From the NCBI GenBank assembly GCA_014874265.1, contig JACWAM010000093.1, positions 1-35,630 on the forward strand: a DNA stretch of 35,630 bases, in the 5' to 3' direction. Source of the DNA: Thermoleophilia bacterium. GTDB lineage: Bacteria; Actinomycetota; Thermoleophilia; BMS3ABIN01. The translations under genes and the position numbers were made by a program. Below the pieces are notes generated by a model. That model worked only from the letters and a program-made list of their open reading frames with translations, ran no database searches and had not been told where the DNA came from. Of the stretch, positions 25,707-34,586 are shown one piece after another (position 1 is the first letter of the stretch; the number at the start of each line of letters is the position of its first letter).

Positions 25707-26280
25707 TTGTTTGATCAGCTCCCAGCCACCAACGGCAAACCGCAAAAACCGGCGCCGCGATGAGCGCGTTTAAAACGGCCGATGGCAAGATAATTCTCAG
25801 GATGATAAACCAGACCGAGGCTTCGACGCCGAGCAGGAACATGATGACCGCGTTCAGCGCCTGCAGCACCAGCGTTACCGCGAAGACCGCGAGCACCGGC
25901 GGCATCCATGACTCCGGGTCGATCCGCTCCGAAAAGCTGCCGCTGAAATAACCGCCCAGCGTCAGCAAAAATGAAGAGATGCCCATCATCTGCACCAGGG
26001 CGATATCGATCAGGATCCCGGTGGCAAAGCCGGTGACGGCGCCCCAGATGGGCCCGCGCATCAAAGCCAGGCAGACAACCACCACCAGCGTCACATCCGG
26101 TTTTGTTCCCAGCACCATCAGGTAAGGCGCCATGGTCGTCTGCAAAATCACGGCGGCGATGACCAGGGCAATCACCTTGAGCATGAAGAGGCGGCCCTCG
26201 GGCGCCGCCGCGGCCGCGGCGCTTTCCTGCCCTTGTTGCAGAACCCTCTGCCTGCTTTTCAGCCCTCTGGACGCCGCCAT
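25684..26280 (-). CDS. mreD: Rod shape-determining protein MreD
   Basis: MreD is a small integral membrane component of the elongasome. The 198-residue protein has a polar, Ala-rich N-terminus (about 1-30) and five or six membrane segments, with the family-typical TTMAPYLMVLGTKPDVTLVVVV and GFATGILIDI. I use ATG at 26280, which is one base after the mreC stop; the SD GGAGG overlaps the last mreC codons. A longer frame to 26292 adds four residues without an SD. It overlaps mrdA by 23 nt. Confidence 0.93.
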   Translation of the reverse strand: MAASRGLKSRQRVLQQGQESAAAAAAPEGRLFMLKVIALVIAAVILQTTMAPYLMVLGTKPDVTLVVVVCLALMRGPIWGAVTGFATGILIDIALVQMMGISSFLLTLGGYFSGSFSERIDPESWMPPVLAVFAVTLVLQALNAVIMFLLGVEASVWFIILRIILPSAVLNALIAAPVFAVCRWWLGADQTNVFSIKE

Positions 26281-26281
26281 T

Positions 26282-27148
26282 TTAACCTCCATTGACCATC
26301 GGTCCCTGGTCCGCTCCCGGAGGCGGGATCAGGACCATCACGTCTTCCAGGCGGCTAAAATCAACAAAAGGCGTCACGGAGATGCTCTTGAAGTAATTAA
26401 CCTCCTGATCGGAGACCTGATTGACGACTCCGATGGGCACGCCTTCGACGAAAAGCTTGCCGGTGCCGGAGGTGACAACGACGTCGTTTTTGGACACCTT
26501 CTGATTCTTGTCCACGAAATCCATCTCCAGCTGCCCGGCAATGCTGCCAACAATGGTCCCCTGGGCGTCGCTATTTTGCAGTTTTGACTCAACATGTGAA
26601 GTGTTGTCAATAATAAGCAGCACCTGCGCGGAATTGGTAGCAACCGCGGATATCTGCCCGACGAGCCCTTCGGCGCTGACAACCGTCTGGCCCATGGCGA
26701 TTCCGTCATCGGAACCGCGATTGATCGTAATGGTGGCGTTCCAGGCCGATCCGGAACGGCCGACGATGCGGGCCGGCACCTGTTTGTAATCGTGGGGAAA
26801 CGAGGGCTGATTAATAAATCCCAGCATGGCCTTGAGCTGGTTGTTTTCATCCTCCAGATTCTTTTGCGATATTACCTGCGACCGCAGGTCATCAACCTCC
26901 CGGCGCAGTTTTCCGTTATCGTTCTCGGCAGAGATCAGCCCCGTTGCCCAGGAATAGGCGCCCTTGAAGGGATCAAGAATACGAGAGGTGGCCGATTCCA
27001 CGGGTGATATCACCCGCAGACCGCCGCGCTGCGTGGAATGGAGCATCCCGCCGACGGGCTCGCGAAAATACCACGTGAGCATGGCTACCGACACCAGCAG
27101 CAACACTGCCAGCACCGCTTGACGTTGTGCACCTGTCTTGCGGGCCAC
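26282..27148 (-). CDS. mreC: Rod shape-determining protein MreC
   Basis: MreC is an extracytoplasmic scaffold that links MreB to PBP2. The 288-residue protein has one N-terminal membrane segment (about 10-27, AVLAVLLLVSVAMLTWYF), a coiled coil (about 72-105, ending LEDENNQLKAMLGF) and the tandem beta-barrel region with RGSDDGIAMGQTVVSAEGLVGQI and VVVTSGTGKLFVEGVPIGVV. The start is GTG at 27148, with AAGG at 6 nt. It lies 21 nt after mreB and is nearly contiguous with mreD. Confidence 0.95.
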   Translation of the reverse strand: MARKTGAQRQAVLAVLLLVSVAMLTWYFREPVGGMLHSTQRGGLRVISPVESATSRILDPFKGAYSWATGLISAENDNGKLRREVDDLRSQVISQKNLEDENNQLKAMLGFINQPSFPHDYKQVPARIVGRSGSAWNATITINRGSDDGIAMGQTVVSAEGLVGQISAVATNSAQVLLIIDNTSHVESKLQNSDAQGTIVGSIAGQLEMDFVDKNQKVSKNDVVVTSGTGKLFVEGVPIGVVNQVSDQEVNYFKSISVTPFVDFSRLEDVMVLIPPPGADQGPMVNGG

Positions 27149-27169
27149 GATAGACCTTACCGTTGAGGT

Positions 27170-28207
27170 TTAAAAGTGGCGTTTTGACTTCGCGTGGCGG
27201 GATGTCTTGTGCAGAGCTTCAAATTCCTCAAGCGAGCGGCCGGAGCCGACTGCGACGCACGTTAGCGGCGATTCCGCCATATGAATTGGCATGCCGGTTT
27301 CTTCCCGCAAGCGCTCGGGCAGCCCTTGCAGCAAGGAGCCGCCGCCGGCAAGCATCACACCCCTGTCCATGATGTCACTGGCAAGTTCAGGGGGTGTCTT
27401 GTCAAGCGTAGTCTTGAGGGCGTCAATAATGGACTCGACCGGTTCCGCCAAAGAATCCCGTATCTCTTCTGAAGTCAAAACGACTGTCTTGGGCAGGCCG
27501 GTGACCAGATCCCGTCCCCGTATTTCAGCCTGCTCTTCTTCCGCCAGAGGATACGCGGAGCCGATCTCCAGCTTCAGTTCCTCCGCGGTCTGGCTTCCTA
27601 TCATAAGTTTGTATTCTTTTTTGACATGCGCGATGATCGCTTCATCCATCTCATCGCCACCAACACGAATAGACTGCGATGTCACAATCCCCCCCAGCGA
27701 GATCACCGCGACCTCGCTGGTGCCGCCGCCGATGTCAACAATCATGTTGCCGGTAGGCTCGCTCACCGGCAGTCCGGCGCCGATCGCGGCCGCCATCGGC
27801 TCTTCAATCAGATAACAGAGTCGGGCGCCCGCTGAAAGGGTAGCCTCCTCCACCGCCCGCTTCTCGACCCCGGTAACGCCGGATGGGACACAGACAACGA
27901 CGCGGGGATGCGCCCAGCGGTTCTGATGCACCTTCTGGATAAAGTGGCGCAGCATCTGCTCGGTAACGTCAAAATCGGCGATGACGCCATCCTTGAGGGG
28001 CCGGATGGCGCTGATAGTCCCCGGAGTGCGGCCCAGCATCCGCTTTGCTTCTGCGCCCACGGCATGTACTTCTCCCGTCCGCTGGTCGATAGCCACCACC
28101 GAAGGCTCGCTTAAAACTATCCCCCGGCCGCGGACATAAACAAGAGTGTTGGCGGTACCCAGATCGACCGCCATGTCCCTGCCGCCAAAGCCGGCAAAGT
28201 AATTCAT
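27170..28207 (-). CDS. mreB: Rod shape-determining protein MreB
   Basis: MreB is the actin homologue that directs side-wall synthesis. The 345-residue protein has the actin-fold nucleotide motifs: phosphate 1 [11 protein letters not shown] (15-25), [16 protein letters not shown], phosphate 2 [18 protein letters not shown], and the adenosine motif [12 protein letters not shown]. Length is standard. The ATG at 28207 has AAAGGAG about 15 nt upstream, an unusually long spacing. A terminator-like stem and a second hairpin lie between the candidate promoter at 28403 and the gene, so the operon may be attenuated. Confidence 0.98.
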   Translation of the reverse strand: MNYFAGFGGRDMAVDLGTANTLVYVRGRGIVLSEPSVVAIDQRTGEVHAVGAEAKRMLGRTPGTISAIRPLKDGVIADFDVTEQMLRHFIQKVHQNRWAHPRVVVCVPSGVTGVEKRAVEEATLSAGARLCYLIEEPMAAAIGAGLPVSEPTGNMIVDIGGGTSEVAVISLGGIVTSQSIRVGGDEMDEAIIAHVKKEYKLMIGSQTAEELKLEIGSAYPLAEEEQAEIRGRDLVTGLPKTVVLTSEEIRDSLAEPVESIIDALKTTLDKTPPELASDIMDRGVMLAGGGSLLQGLPERLREETGMPIHMAESPLTCVAVGSGRSLEEFEALHKTSRHAKSKRHF

Positions 28208-28232
28208 GAAACTAATTTAAATCTCCTTTCCA

Positions 28233-28251
28233 GCAGACGTCCCGCGTCTGC
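28233..28251 (-). promoter_or_regulatory. Hairpin just upstream of the mreB ribosome-binding site
   Basis: GCAGACG and CGTCTGC form a perfect 7-bp stem with a 5-nt loop. On the mreB transcript it ends a few bases before the AAAGGAG, so it could limit ribosome access or protect the 5' end of a processed message. Confidence 0.5.
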
Positions 28252-28260
28252 AAAATGACA

Positions 28261-28320
28261 TAAAAAACCGCGCCCGCGCCATTACGACAGCATTTCCTGG
28301 GAATAGAGCGAGGGCGCAGC
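28261..28320 (-). terminator. Intrinsic terminator in the mreB leader
   Basis: On the minus strand TGCGCCC-T-CGC (28318-28308) can pair with GCG-C-GGGCGCG, one mismatch apart, around a loop of about 28 nt, and the stem is followed by six T (28267-28262). It stands 55 bp before mreB. It may end transcripts coming from maf, or act as an attenuator for transcripts from the -10 box at 28403-28408. Confidence 0.7.
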
Positions 28321-28493
28321 GACCGGACGCCTGCCTATCCGGCGCCTGCGATTGCACCCCCGATACCCAATTTGCAGCTATTTCTAACTCACGAAGCACG
28401 ATATTATATAACAATTCCATGAAGTAGACGAAATCAAAAGCAGATACCGGATCCTGGCTGCCGGATTTGGGAAACAGCAAAAAGAAGATTTAA
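28321..28493. other. mreB leader/promoter region without genes
   Basis: The 319-bp maf-mreB gap contains the terminator and hairpin above, a -10 candidate, and about 85 nt of GC-rich sequence between them (near GGGTATCGGGGGTGCAATCG) with GGCGCCGGAT/GTCCGG-type pairing potential. I recognise no known riboswitch or tRNA in it. Confidence 0.45.
28403..28408 (-). promoter_or_regulatory. Candidate -10 box of the mreB operon
   Basis: On the minus strand the sequence TTGTTATATAAT contains a perfect TATAAT, with a TG two to four bases upstream of an overlapping TATATA. Only a weak TTCGTC stands at the -35 distance. A transcript from here would carry a leader of about 190 nt including the terminator stem. 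Confidence 0.45.
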
Positions 28494-28525
28494 CCAAAGT
28501 CCAAAATCCAGCGTCCAGAATCCGC
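28494..28525. repeat. Heptad array at the maf stop codon
   Basis: Four degenerate period-7 units ending in TCC (AAAGTCC, AAAATCC, AGCGTCC, AGAATCC) finish within two bases of the maf TAA. This copy has no inverted partner. Confidence 0.65.
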
Positions 28526-28526
28526 T

Positions 28527-29144
28527 TTATCGGTTTTTATTCCATTCCGCTGGCGGCCACAAACCGATCGTCCTGAGCATTCCCGCCAGCATGGAGACCG
28601 GCAAACCAACTACGTTCGTGTACTGGCCCCGTATCTCTTCCACGAATGCAGACGCCCGCTCCTGGATAGCGTAGGCGCCGGCTTTCCCGCGCCATTCCTC
28701 CGTGGCGACGTACGTCTCGATCTCGCGCTCCGGCAGCCGGGAGAAACGGACCTCGGTCACCGCGTGATCAGTCATCTCCTGCAGCGGGAAGCCTGCTTCT
28801 CCCATTTCGGACCAGACCAGCGTGACGCCGCTGTAAACAAGATGGGTTGCGCCGGACAGCCGGCTTAGATAAGCGCGCGCTTCATCGGCGGTGGCGGCCT
28901 TGCCGACAATCCGCCCGTTTATTACTACAATCGTGTCAACTCCGAGGACGGGCCTCCCCGCCGGCAGCGGCTTCAGCCACGGCACCACGGACCAGGCTTT
29001 GCCGCGGCTGTGGCGCTCCACCAGCTCGCCCGGCAGTTCCAGGCCCTGGCCCTCTTCCTCGTACCGGGGCGTGACGGTCTCAAAGTCAATTCCGAGCGCT
29101 TCCAGCAGCGCCCGGCGCCGGGGGGACCTGGAGGCGAGGTACAT
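28527..29144 (-). CDS. maf: Maf-family nucleotide pyrophosphatase
   Basis: Maf proteins hydrolyse non-canonical or modified nucleoside triphosphates (dTTP/UTP/m7GTP, depending on subgroup) and are associated with septum control in Bacillus. The 205-residue protein has LASRSPRRRALLEALG at the N-terminus, VLGVDTIVVINGRIVGKA, GKAGAYAIQERASAFVE and GQYTNVVGLPVSML, all standard. The GVDT/GKAGAYAIQ pattern fits the dTTP/UTP pyrophosphatase (YhdE-like) group. ATG at 29144 has GGAGG at about 4 nt. It sits between ndk and mreB, as in many Gram-positive bacteria. Confidence 0.95.
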   Translation of the reverse strand: MYLASRSPRRRALLEALGIDFETVTPRYEEEGQGLELPGELVERHSRGKAWSVVPWLKPLPAGRPVLGVDTIVVINGRIVGKAATADEARAYLSRLSGATHLVYSGVTLVWSEMGEAGFPLQEMTDHAVTEVRFSRLPEREIETYVATEEWRGKAGAYAIQERASAFVEEIRGQYTNVVGLPVSMLAGMLRTIGLWPPAEWNKNR

Positions 29145-29168
29145 TATTCCTCCGAAGGAAAGTCGTTT

Positions 29169-29582
29169 TTATACTATTTCGCTCTCGGTAAAATATAGCG
29201 CGATCTCGCGCTTGGCGCTGGCGGGGCTGTCAGATCCGTGCACCACATTTGCCACGATTTCGAGTCCGTAATCGCCGCGAATCGTGCCTGGCTCGGCAGC
29301 CATGGGGTTGGTGCTGCCCATCATCCGGCGGACTACGGCAATAGCCTCAGGTCCTTCCAGCACAAAGGCCGCCACCGGACCGGAAGTAATCGAGCCAACA
29401 AGCTCGCCAAAAAAATCCTTCTCCCGGTGCTCTGCGTAATGCTGCTCGGCCAGCTCACGGTTGACCCTAAGGAACTTCATGCCACGGATCCGGAAGCCGC
29501 GCTTCTCGAACCTGGCCAGCACTTCTCCCACCAGACCGCGGCCGACCGCTCCCGGCTTTATCATTACAAAAGTGCGCTCCAA
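29169..29582 (-). CDS. ndk: Nucleoside diphosphate kinase
   Basis: NDK transfers the gamma phosphate from ATP to other nucleoside diphosphates through a phospho-histidine. The 137-residue protein starts [20 protein letters not shown] and carries the active-site NVVHGSDS with His115. Length and motifs are standard. The start is TTG at 29582 with AAGGAG at 5 nt. It is 24 nt upstream of maf; both handle nucleotide pools. Confidence 0.97.
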   Translation of the reverse strand: MERTFVMIKPGAVGRGLVGEVLARFEKRGFRIRGMKFLRVNRELAEQHYAEHREKDFFGELVGSITSGPVAAFVLEGPEAIAVVRRMMGSTNPMAAEPGTIRGDYGLEIVANVVHGSDSPASAKREIALYFTESEIV

Positions 29583-29657
29583 AACATCTCCTTAAGATTA
29601 AGATGATATGTTGACGGCTTGTACGATTCGCGAACCGGATCGAACAGCCTCAAAGAT

Positions 29658-29715
29658 CCGGAAACTGGCAACTGAAAACTGGTTATTGACTGGAAACTGG
29701 AAACCGGAAACTTTA
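29658..29715. repeat. Heptad array at the zinc-ribbon gene stop codon
   Basis: Period-7 units CCGGAAA, CTGGCAA, CTGAAAA, CTGGTTA, then AAACTGG, AAACCGG and AAACTTT fill the space up to one base from the TGA stop. All units share an AACTGG-like core with the arrays near 5947 and 21642. It lies in the 134-bp spacer before ndk. Confidence 0.75.
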
Positions 29716-29716
29716 C

Positions 29717-30373
29717 TCAGGCAAATAGCTCGTCTTCTTCGGCAAACGGGATCTTGCCGCCTTCCGGCTTTTTTGCCGGCTCTTCAGCCGCCGGGGTCTC
29801 GATCGATTCCGTGGTTTCTGCTCTGGCAGATTTCTTCCGAACATTTGCGTAAGTGCCCCTCGCCGGCCTGGATGTTTGCCGCGCCGGCAATGAATAATTG
29901 TTGTCCGCCCGGCAATACGGGCAGGCCTGCCAGTCCGGGTCAAGCGACTTGCCGCAGCTCTGGCACGCTGTCTTCAGTTGCCGGCGGCACTTGGGGCAGA
30001 TCAGAAAATCATCCTTGACCGGCGTGCGGCAGGCGGGACAGCGGCCGGCAATGCCGCCGATCTCCAGCTCCCTGGCCTGGATTTCCAGGTCGCGCTCCAG
30101 CACATCTTCCAGAAACTCCGGCGGGCGGAGAATCACGTAAAAAAGCGTGCCGGCGTAGGGGAAGATCAGCGAGGCAATTACAGCGACGCCGATCATCATC
30201 GAATCAGTCAGGCGACGCTTGGCATCCTTATACGTCCAGAAAACCAGCGCCAGCCATAACCCAACCAGCACCGCCTTGCTCATCAAAGTGGCAAAATTCC
30301 ACCAAGAGGAATCAAAGAAGCCTCCGGTCGGATCAGAAGAACTAGCCTGTAGCAAAATAAAGTTCAATGTCAA
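29717..30373 (-). CDS. Membrane protein with double zinc ribbon
   Basis: The 218-residue protein has two membrane segments (about 31-47, KAVLVGLWLALVFWTYK, and 60-82, MIGVAVIASLIFPYAGTLFYVIL), a short acidic helix and then two zinc ribbons: Cys112/115/126/129 (CPAC, CPKC) and Cys137/140/151/154 (CQSC, CPYC). A charged Ala/Glu/Pro-rich tail follows. The order fits the DZANK-type ribbon proteins often seen beside folC in actinobacteria. Function is unknown; a membrane-tethered sensor or assembly factor is possible. TTG at 30373 is preceded by GAGG at 4 nt. It is 49 nt after folC. Confidence 0.8.
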   Translation of the reverse strand: MTLNFILLQASSSDPTGGFFDSSWWNFATLMSKAVLVGLWLALVFWTYKDAKRRLTDSMMIGVAVIASLIFPYAGTLFYVILRPPEFLEDVLERDLEIQARELEIGGIAGRCPACRTPVKDDFLICPKCRRQLKTACQSCGKSLDPDWQACPYCRADNNYSLPARQTSRPARGTYANVRKKSARAETTESIETPAAEEPAKKPEGGKIPFAEEDELFA

Positions 30374-30422
30374 AAGACCTCAAATAGATTGATAAAGTCA
30401 ATAATCAAACTTCAATTTTACT

Positions 30423-31778
30423 TTACATCATCCTCTTCTTGATGTCAGCCAGCAAATAAAGAGACCCCGTCACCAAAATCATGTCACGGATCGAAGCCAG
30501 CTTAAAGGCGCTCTCCAGCGCCGACTGGTTTTGACGAGCGACAAACGCCTGCACCGTGCTGGCTTTTACCACCGGCAAACTGGAAAGCTCCTGCGCCGGC
30601 GCGCAACGGGGGTTAGAATTTTCCGTGATGAATAAGATATCACAAAAATCAAGCAGTCGCTCCAGCATTGCTCCCGCATCCTTGTCCTTGAGGATGGAAA
30701 CAACCCCGATCACCCGCTTGCCCTCGGCCAGGGACTTCAGCGAAGCCAGCAGCTCCTCGATGCCGCTGGGGTTATGAGCGCCATCCAGAACTACCAGCGG
30801 CTTTTCCGAGATAATCTCCATCCGCGCGGGAACCTTGATTTTCGGCAGGGTGCGCTTGAGCTTTTTTTCATCGAGCGGTTTCCCCTGGAATAATTCCGCC
30901 GCCTGCAGGGCAACGGCGCAGTTGGTGCGCTGGTACTGGCCGAGCAGAGACAGGGAAAGGTCTGCATACCTGCCCTTTGCCGTCCAGACGTCGAACTTCT
31001 CTCCCCTTCCCTTCAGCAGCGAGAAGTCTTCGTCGAAGACGAGCGGCTTTACCTGCAGCCGCTTGCACACTTTAAGCGCCTCGCCAATCGCTTCCTCTGA
31101 CAGAGAACCCAGGACGACCTTCCCTTTGGGCGGTATCACCGCCATCTTCTCCTTCACGATCGCCGCAACAGTTTTTCCCAGCAGATCCGTGTGCTCCAGC
31201 CCAACATTGGTGAGCACCTGCACTTTGGAGTCGATGACGTTGGTGGCGTCATAACGCCCGCCCAGCCCCGCTTCGATTACCGCCACGCCGACCTTCTGCT
31301 GCCAGAAATACAGATATGCCGCCGCCGTGAGAATCTCAAACGCGGTCAGGGGCCCGCTGCTGCGGGACCGTTTGTTTACCTCCTCCGCCGTCTCCCGCAC
31401 CTCGAGAATCAGCTTGTCAAACCGGTTCGGAGATATCTCCTTGCCGTTGATGATGATCCTCTCCGTGTACGAGACCAGATGCGGCGACAGGTACGCGCCT
31501 GCCTTGAGGCCCTGTCCCCCCAAAATCGAGGCGGCCATCCGCGCCGTGGAAGACTTGCCGTTGGTGCCGACGATGTGGATTGTCTTGATGTGCTTCTCGG
31601 GATTTTTCAGCGCCGTCAGGAGTTTCTTGATCCTCGCCAGCCCGGGTTTGATTCCCAGACGGTCAAGATCGGCGAGGTATGCTTCAACTTCGGGGCTGAT
31701 CGAAGATACGCTGCTTGGCGGACGGAACACGGGCTGTGGAGCCAGGATGCTGCGCAGGTTTTTACTCTTGGGTGGCAC
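30423..31778 (-). CDS. folC: Bifunctional folylpolyglutamate/dihydrofolate synthase
   Basis: FolC adds glutamate to dihydropteroate and folates. The 451-residue protein has the Mur-ligase fold: P-loop IVGTNGKSSTARM (69-81), LSPHLVSYTERI, EAGLGGRYDATNVI, LTNVGLEHTDLLG, the ARMEII motif and LDGAHNPSG. The N-terminal 28 residues (Ser/Pro-rich) exceed most homologues, so translation might start internally, but GGAG 9 nt before the GTG at 31778 supports this start. It begins 5 nt after valS, a conserved pair. Confidence 0.96.
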   Translation of the reverse strand: MPPKSKNLRSILAPQPVFRPPSSVSSISPEVEAYLADLDRLGIKPGLARIKKLLTALKNPEKHIKTIHIVGTNGKSSTARMAASILGGQGLKAGAYLSPHLVSYTERIIINGKEISPNRFDKLILEVRETAEEVNKRSRSSGPLTAFEILTAAAYLYFWQQKVGVAVIEAGLGGRYDATNVIDSKVQVLTNVGLEHTDLLGKTVAAIVKEKMAVIPPKGKVVLGSLSEEAIGEALKVCKRLQVKPLVFDEDFSLLKGRGEKFDVWTAKGRYADLSLSLLGQYQRTNCAVALQAAELFQGKPLDEKKLKRTLPKIKVPARMEIISEKPLVVLDGAHNPSGIEELLASLKSLAEGKRVIGVVSILKDKDAGAMLERLLDFCDILFITENSNPRCAPAQELSSLPVVKASTVQAFVARQNQSALESAFKLASIRDMILVTGSLYLLADIKKRMM

Positions 31779-31783
31779 TTAAG

Positions 31784-34441
31784 CTAACTCCGGCCACCGA
31801 AGTAGCGCTCATATTGCTCCCTGAGTTCGGTAAGTTCACGTCCGTGCTGCTCCATCTTGTTCCTTTCCTTCTCCACGATATCCGGTGGAGCATTTGCTAC
31901 AAACTTTTCATTGGCCAGCTTCCCGGCCGCACGCGAATATTCCTGCTCTTTTTTGGAAATCGCGGTCCTGATGCGCCCCGCCTCCACTTCCACATCGATC
32001 AGGCCCTCCAGCGGCACCAGCAGCCTCCCGCCCGGAATCACGGCCACCGCCGGCCGCCCTCCGACGCTTTCCGCTTCTGCCTCAATTACTTGCTCAACGC
32101 CGGTATTTGTAAGTGATTCTATCAAACCGGCGTTAGCCGCGACTACTCTTCTCACCCGCTCGTCGGCAGATACGAGTATGGCCGGCGCCTTCCGCCCCGG
32201 GGGCACCCTCAACTCGTTACGCAGCGTGCGAAGCGAAGTTACCGCCGCCATAACCTGCTCCATGTCGGCTTCCGCTTCATCGTCGATCAAATCGCTGTCG
32301 CCGGCGGGAAACTCCCTGTCAATCAAAAATCCCTCACTGCCCGGGATCATTGCCGCCAGCTCTTCAGACAGAAAAGGCATGAACGGATGCAGCATCCTCA
32401 GGATGTGATCAAGCAAATACAGGAGATGGCCCGATGCTTCAAGCTTCTGCTCATCGTCCTCTCCGTAAAGCCTGGGCTTGACCGCCTCCACGTACCAGTC
32501 GCAAAACTCGTTCCAGACGAAGCGATAAAGCAGGCGGGTAGCCTCGGCGAACTCATATCTGTCGAGCAGGCGGCCCAGCTCCAGCGCCGCCTGCTGCATC
32601 CGGCTGTCGATCCACCGGTCGGCCAGATCGCTCGTGGCCCTCCGGGGCGATGACGCCGCCACGCCCAGCAGCACGAACCGCGCCGCGTTAAACACCTTAT
32701 TGCAGAAGTTGCGGCTCATTTCGATGCGCTCTTCGGAGAAGCGCACATCCTGGGCGGAGGCCATATTTAGCAGGCCGAAGCGGGTCGGATCGGCTCCGTA
32801 AGTATCGATCAGCCCCAGGGGATCGACGCCTGTGCCCAACGATTTGCTCATCCGCCGGCCATCCTTGGCCATGATGGTTGGGTTGATGATGACGTCGCCA
32901 AACGGGATATCACCGGCAAATTCAATGCCCATCATGATCATCCTCGATACCCAGAGGAAGATGATATCCCGCGCCGTCACCAGGACGTTGGTGGGATAAA
33001 AGGTTTCCAGCCGCTCGGTCGCGTCCGGCCAGCCCAGCGTGGCAAACGGCCACAGCGCCGAGCTAAACCAGGTGTCGAGCACGTCTTCTTCCTGCTTGAG
33101 CTGCGAGGAGCCGCACCTGCACATCGGCGGCGGCGTCTCGCGCACGATAATCTCGCCGCATTCATCGCAGTGCCAGACCGGCAGCCGGTGCCCCCACCAG
33201 AGCTGCCGCGAGATGCACCAGGGCCGGAGCGACCGCATCCACTCCAGATAAACATCCTTCCAGCGATCCGGCGTGAACTTGATCCGGTCCTGCTCGACGG
33301 CGCGGATCGCCGGCGCCGCCAGCTCATACATCCGCATGAACCACTGCAGTGAAATATACGGCTCAATCGGCGTGCCGCAGCGGTAGCAGGCCCCGACGGC
33401 GTGCGAGTAGGGTTCTACCTTCTCAACGGCGCCCTCCTGCTCAAGACGGTTCATTACCTGCTCGCGGGCATCGGTCAGCCCGAGGCCGGCGAACTCGCCG
33501 CCGATTTCGTTGATGCGGCCGTCAGAGGTAAAAACATTGATCTCTTCGAGGCCGTGTTTCTTGCCAAGCTCAAAGTCGTTAGGGTCATGCGCCGGGGTAA
33601 CCTTGAGCGCCCCGGTGCCAAAATCCATGTCCACATACTCGTCGGCGATCACGGGAATCTCGCGGCCGGCCAGCGGCAGGACCACCTGCCTGCCGATAAA
33701 GCGCCGGTAGCGGTTGTCCGCCGGGTTTACCGCCACGGCAGTGTCGCCCAGCATCGTCTCCGGCCGCGCCGTGGCGATCACCAGATAGTCGTCCTCGCCC
33801 TTGATCTTATACCTCAGATAATATAATTTGTCTTCACACTCCTCATGCTCCACCTCCAGATCCGAAAGGGCAGTGTGACAGCGGGTGCACCAGTTGACCA
33901 TGTACTCGTCGCGGTAGATGAATCCCTTTTCATAAAGAGCTATGAAAACGCGGTAGACAGCACGGACATACTCCTGGTCAAGAGTAAAGCGCTCTCCCTG
34001 GTAGTCAAGGGAGCATCCGAGGCGCTTGAGCTGATTGATGATTGTGGACCCGAACTGGCCGCGCCACTCCCATACCCGTTTCTCAAATCGGGCGCGGCCA
34101 ATCTCCTGCCGCGTCAGTCCCTCGGCGGCCAGCCGCTTCTCCACTTGATTCTGAGTGGCAATGCCGGCGTGGTCGGTGCCGCAGATCCACAGCGCATTTT
34201 GCCCCCGCATCCGCGCCAGCCTGACAAGCAGATCCTGTATCGAAGAGTTAAGCGCATGCCCCATGTGGAGCGAGCCCGTGACGTTGGGTGGTGGCAGCGA
34301 AACGCTGAAGGATTCCTTTTCTGAGGGAACTTCCGGAGAAAAAAGATCGGCCTCGAGCCAGCGGTCCATCCATTTCGGCTCGATTTCGGCCGGCAAGTAG
34401 CGGGTGGTTGTTTTAAGTTGTTCGCGAATCAGCTTGTCCAT
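31784..34441 (-). CDS. valS: Valyl-tRNA synthetase
   Basis: ValRS charges tRNA-Val. The 885-residue class I enzyme has the HIGH-type motif PPPNVTGSLHMGHALNSS (HMGH at 59-62), an editing (CP1) domain with the ARPETMLGDTAVAV and FGTGALKVTPAHDPND stretches, the KMSKS-type motif RMSKS (Met531), an anticodon-binding domain and a C-terminal coiled coil. ATG at 34441 has no clear SD in a GC-rich context. The 145-nt leader carries no T-box; it carries a terminator for the preceding gene and an inverted repeat. Confidence 0.98.
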   Translation of the reverse strand: MDKLIREQLKTTTRYLPAEIEPKWMDRWLEADLFSPEVPSEKESFSVSLPPPNVTGSLHMGHALNSSIQDLLVRLARMRGQNALWICGTDHAGIATQNQVEKRLAAEGLTRQEIGRARFEKRVWEWRGQFGSTIINQLKRLGCSLDYQGERFTLDQEYVRAVYRVFIALYEKGFIYRDEYMVNWCTRCHTALSDLEVEHEECEDKLYYLRYKIKGEDDYLVIATARPETMLGDTAVAVNPADNRYRRFIGRQVVLPLAGREIPVIADEYVDMDFGTGALKVTPAHDPNDFELGKKHGLEEINVFTSDGRINEIGGEFAGLGLTDAREQVMNRLEQEGAVEKVEPYSHAVGACYRCGTPIEPYISLQWFMRMYELAAPAIRAVEQDRIKFTPDRWKDVYLEWMRSLRPWCISRQLWWGHRLPVWHCDECGEIIVRETPPPMCRCGSSQLKQEEDVLDTWFSSALWPFATLGWPDATERLETFYPTNVLVTARDIIFLWVSRMIMMGIEFAGDIPFGDVIINPTIMAKDGRRMSKSLGTGVDPLGLIDTYGADPTRFGLLNMASAQDVRFSEERIEMSRNFCNKVFNAARFVLLGVAASSPRRATSDLADRWIDSRMQQAALELGRLLDRYEFAEATRLLYRFVWNEFCDWYVEAVKPRLYGEDDEQKLEASGHLLYLLDHILRMLHPFMPFLSEELAAMIPGSEGFLIDREFPAGDSDLIDDEAEADMEQVMAAVTSLRTLRNELRVPPGRKAPAILVSADERVRRVVAANAGLIESLTNTGVEQVIEAEAESVGGRPAVAVIPGGRLLVPLEGLIDVEVEAGRIRTAISKKEQEYSRAAGKLANEKFVANAPPDIVEKERNKMEQHGRELTELREQYERYFGGRS

Positions 34442-34501
34442 GCGGGGCGGTCGCGGTGGCCGCCTGCAATTTTATCACAAGCCGCTACAACCGGACATTA
34501 A

Positions 34502-34567
34502 ACTATGGATATTGGACGTTGGATATAAAAAACCAAGACCTCGATCTTGCTTTGTCCTATCCATAGT
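34502..34567. repeat. Inverted heptad element between valS and the beta-helix gene
   Basis: ACTATGGATA (34502-34511) and TATCCATAGT (34558-34567) are perfect 10-bp inverted arms. The left arm continues as GGATATT, GGACGTT and GGATATA (period 7), and the right arm as ATCCATA, GTCCTTT and ATCCAGG. The terminator at 34526-34549 lies inside the loop. Confidence 0.75.
34526..34549 (-). terminator. Intrinsic terminator after the beta-helix protein gene
   Basis: On the minus strand CAAGA-TCGAGG-TCTTG is followed by G and six T. The 5-bp stem is short, but the U-tract is good and the outer 10-bp inverted repeat may stabilise it. It lies about 40 bp after the stop codon. Confidence 0.7.
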
Positions 34568-34586
34568 CCTTTATCCAGGATCCGGT

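Noticed and set aside
34442-34586. T-box leader of valS
   Set aside because: GGCCACCGCG before the gene is reminiscent of the T-box core, but the conserved AGGGTGGNACCGCG is not present and the leader is too short.
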